Shown: positions 62,477-64,000 of the stretch, one piece after another
How the letters are laid out: each line of letters begins with the position of its first letter
Position numbering within the stretch: the first letter of the stretch is position 1
Assembly (NCBI RefSeq): GCF_004331255.1
Contig: NZ_SJOF01000003.1
Coordinates: forward strand, 62,001 to 126,000
Source of the DNA: Acinetobacter sp. ANC 4173
Lineage (GTDB): Bacteria; Pseudomonadota; Gammaproteobacteria; Pseudomonadales; Moraxellaceae
Length of the DNA: 64,000 nt
Direction: 5' to 3'
Translations under genes and position numbers: made by a program
The notes under the pieces: model-generated
Seen by the model: only the letters and a program-made list of their open reading frames with translations
The model's database searches: none
Told to the model about the DNA's origin: nothing

Positions 62477-63211
62477 TTATAAATCTTTGAGCCATTTTTT
62501 TTGCTGCTTGGTCAACTCTACCTTTTCCACCAACTCAGGTCGGCGTGCAAGAGTACGCTGATAACGCTGCAAAAATCGCCATTTTTCAATGTTGGCATGA
62601 TGTCCCGACTTTAATATATCGGGCACATCCAAACCTTCAAAATGGTCTGGCTTGGTATATTGTGGGCAATCTAAAAGACCGTCCACAAAAGAATCTTGCA
62701 CAGCCGATTGTTCATCAGACATGGTATTCGGCAAACGTCGAATAATACTGTCCAACAACACCATCGCAGGAAGCTCTCCACCTGATAAAACGTAATCCCC
62801 TATGGACCATTCCTGATCAACATATTTTTGGATCAAACGCTCATCAACCCCTTCATAGCGCCCACATAGCACAATCAATCCATCATAATCGACAAACTGT
62901 TGCACTGCAGATTCATTTAAGGTTTTGCCTTGCGGTGACATATACACCACAGGGACATGAACTGCACCCGCTTGCTCTGCAAGTTGTTTGGCACGTTGAA
63001 TGGCTTTTGCCAGAGGCTCCGCCATCATCACCATACCTGGACCACCACCAAAGGGACGTTCATCCACTCGTTTGTAGTTGCCCTCAGCAAATTCACGTGG
63101 ATTAATACAATGGACTTGTACAATGTCACGCTTTGCTGCGCGCCCGCTAATACCGTAGGCTGTAATCGCTTCAAACATTTCAGGAAAAAGCGTAATGACT
63201 GCAAAAAACAC
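62477..63211 (-). CDS. trmD: tRNA (guanine-37-N1)-methyltransferase TrmD
   Basis: 244-residue SPOUT methyltransferase, adding m1G37 to tRNAs to prevent frameshifting. [11 protein letters not shown] at the start, [34 protein letters not shown] and [19 protein letters not shown] (knot) are all seen. The start is GTG 63211, with GAGGAG upstream. Downstream of rimM by 43 bases. Confidence 0.96.
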   Translation of the reverse strand: MFFAVITLFPEMFEAITAYGISGRAAKRDIVQVHCINPREFAEGNYKRVDERPFGGGPGMVMMAEPLAKAIQRAKQLAEQAGAVHVPVVYMSPQGKTLNESAVQQFVDYDGLIVLCGRYEGVDERLIQKYVDQEWSIGDYVLSGGELPAMVLLDSIIRRLPNTMSDEQSAVQDSFVDGLLDCPQYTKPDHFEGLDVPDILKSGHHANIEKWRFLQRYQRTLARRPELVEKVELTKQQKKWLKDL

Positions 63212-63254
63212 CGCAGACTCCTCTATTTTCCTGCTGTGTGAATCCTAAACAGGA

Positions 63255-63803
63255 TTAATAATCTACGCCCCAATTTACGTAGATACGACCAGCTTCGAGA
63301 TCAACGCGTTGTATCACATCTTTATGCCATGGAATCATACGCTCTTCACTATCGATGCTTTCAGCAGTTGCGCGAACCACCATGACATCATTAGCACCTG
63401 TTTCGAACAATTCATGGATTTGACCGAGATTCACTTCTTGCTCTTCATCATTCAGACCTAACACAGTTAAGCCTTTTAAATCCGACCAATAATACTCGTC
63501 CACGCCTGCTTGAGGCAGTTGAGATTTTGAGATCCAGACATTTGCACCGACCAGATTGTCTGCTGCTGTGCGATCACTCACACCTTTCAGCCAAACAACC
63601 AAACCTTTGCCATGTGGTTTCCAACGTTTTACATCGACAATTTGCCAACCTGCTTTGGTCTCAATGTACCAAGGCAGGTAGTCAAATATGTTGCTCATAG
63701 GTTCTGTATTGGAATAGACCCAGAGCCACCCATTTAATCCATATGCTGAACGTAGCTGTCCAATCTGAATACGATCTTCGGGAACATTCTGTGTTGGTGT
63801 CAT
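63255..63803 (-). CDS. rimM: 16S rRNA processing protein RimM
   Basis: 182-residue 30S assembly factor that binds S19. N-terminal RimM domain with IQIGQLRSAYGLNGWLWVYSNTE; C-terminal PRC-barrel with DEYYWSDLKGLTVLG and MIPWHKDVIQRVDLEAGRIYVNWGVDY. ATG 63803 is preferred over TTG 63809. Part of the rpsP operon. Confidence 0.95.
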   Translation of the reverse strand: MTPTQNVPEDRIQIGQLRSAYGLNGWLWVYSNTEPMSNIFDYLPWYIETKAGWQIVDVKRWKPHGKGLVVWLKGVSDRTAADNLVGANVWISKSQLPQAGVDEYYWSDLKGLTVLGLNDEEQEVNLGQIHELFETGANDVMVVRATAESIDSEERMIPWHKDVIQRVDLEAGRIYVNWGVDY

Positions 63804-63821
63804 GGGCAATCTACTACCGTA

Positions 63822-64000
63822 TTAAACAGCAGCTGCAGCTTTCTTAGCTTGAGCAGCTAAAGAAGCAACGCGATCAGAAGGTTGAGCACCTTGAGAAACC
63901 CAATGAGCAAAACGGTCAGCATCTAAACGAAGTTTTTCTGCTTTACCTTGAGCTGTCGGGTTGAAGAAACCAATACGTTCGATGAAACGACCGTCACGTG
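63822..64000 (-). CDS. rpsP: 30S ribosomal protein S16, 3' part
   Basis: The last 58 codons of S16 enter the window. [17 protein letters not shown] and [22 protein letters not shown] are conserved; the Ala-rich end is typical. The start lies to the right of the window. First gene of the rpsP-rimM-trmD-rplS operon; 18 bases to rimM. Confidence 0.95.
   Translation of the reverse strand, partial: RDGRFIERIGFFNPTAQGKAEKLRLDADRFAHWVSQGAQPSDRVASLAAQAKKAAAAV

Overview
The window looks like a core chromosomal segment of a gammaproteobacterium of the genus Acinetobacter. The basis is moderate GC content, close matches from memory to Acinetobacter proteins (an AbeM-type MATE pump, a CraA-type MFS pump), the mlaFEDCB order, and a lipase chaperone gene placed upstream of its lipase. 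Most genes are housekeeping. I saw no insertion sequence, prophage, CRISPR array, rRNA or tRNA.

Layout. 1-4.3 kb: the 3' end of engB, a ferritin-like hydrolase family gene, a VOC protein, a dicarboxylate/amino-acid symporter and tesB, which diverges from plsB (4.5-7.1 kb). 7.1-8.2 kb: an AT-rich patch with one unknown membrane-anchored protein. 8.3-14 kb: an SDR protein, recG-comF, a NUDIX-LOG pair and a CorA-family transporter. 14.1-17.3 kb: the complete mlaFEDCB phospholipid-transport operon. 17.7-23.8 kb: a DEAD-box RNA helicase with a long Arg/Gly-rich repeat tail and a structured leader, then suhB, dxs and ribA. 23.9-34.5 kb: heme genes (hemN/hemF divergent, hemW further on), aroE, a large unknown lipoprotein, an acyl-CoA dehydrogenase and an acyltransferase-3 protein. 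34.6-43.3 kb: transporters, a UbiB-like kinase, a cysteine-free L31 behind a near-perfect Zur box, a fluoride channel, a HopJ-family protein, a methyltransferase, a membrane-anchored Holliday-junction-resolvase-like protein divergent from an orphan ParA, and an AI-2E/PerM transporter. 43.5-50.8 kb: a lipoprotein Cu/Zn SOD, three DnaA boxes, yccS, two MFS pumps and a PAS-LuxR regulator. 50.9-58.7 kb: a D-2-hydroxyglutarate dehydrogenase gene divergent from serA, two tandem EamA transporters, a heavily decayed glycosyltransferase pseudogene and a TSUP transporter. 58.7-64 kb: truB, the lipase chaperone and lipase pair, and the rpsP-rimM-trmD-rplS operon running off the right edge.

How genes work together. 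Envelope lipid genes recur (plsB, tesB, mla operon, lipase pair). The heme pathway is represented by both an oxygen-dependent and an oxygen-independent coproporphyrinogen oxidase. SerA and the adjacent dehydrogenase form a known metabolic couple in which 2-hydroxyglutarate made by SerA is re-oxidised.

I found no clear multi-gene system that is new. The best leads are regulatory or cryptic: the DnaA-box cluster between sodC and yccS, the structured leader of the RNA helicase, the ParA/nuclease pair, the Zur site on rpmE2, the palindrome between tesB and plsB, the AT-rich orphan gene, and the decayed glycosyltransferase.
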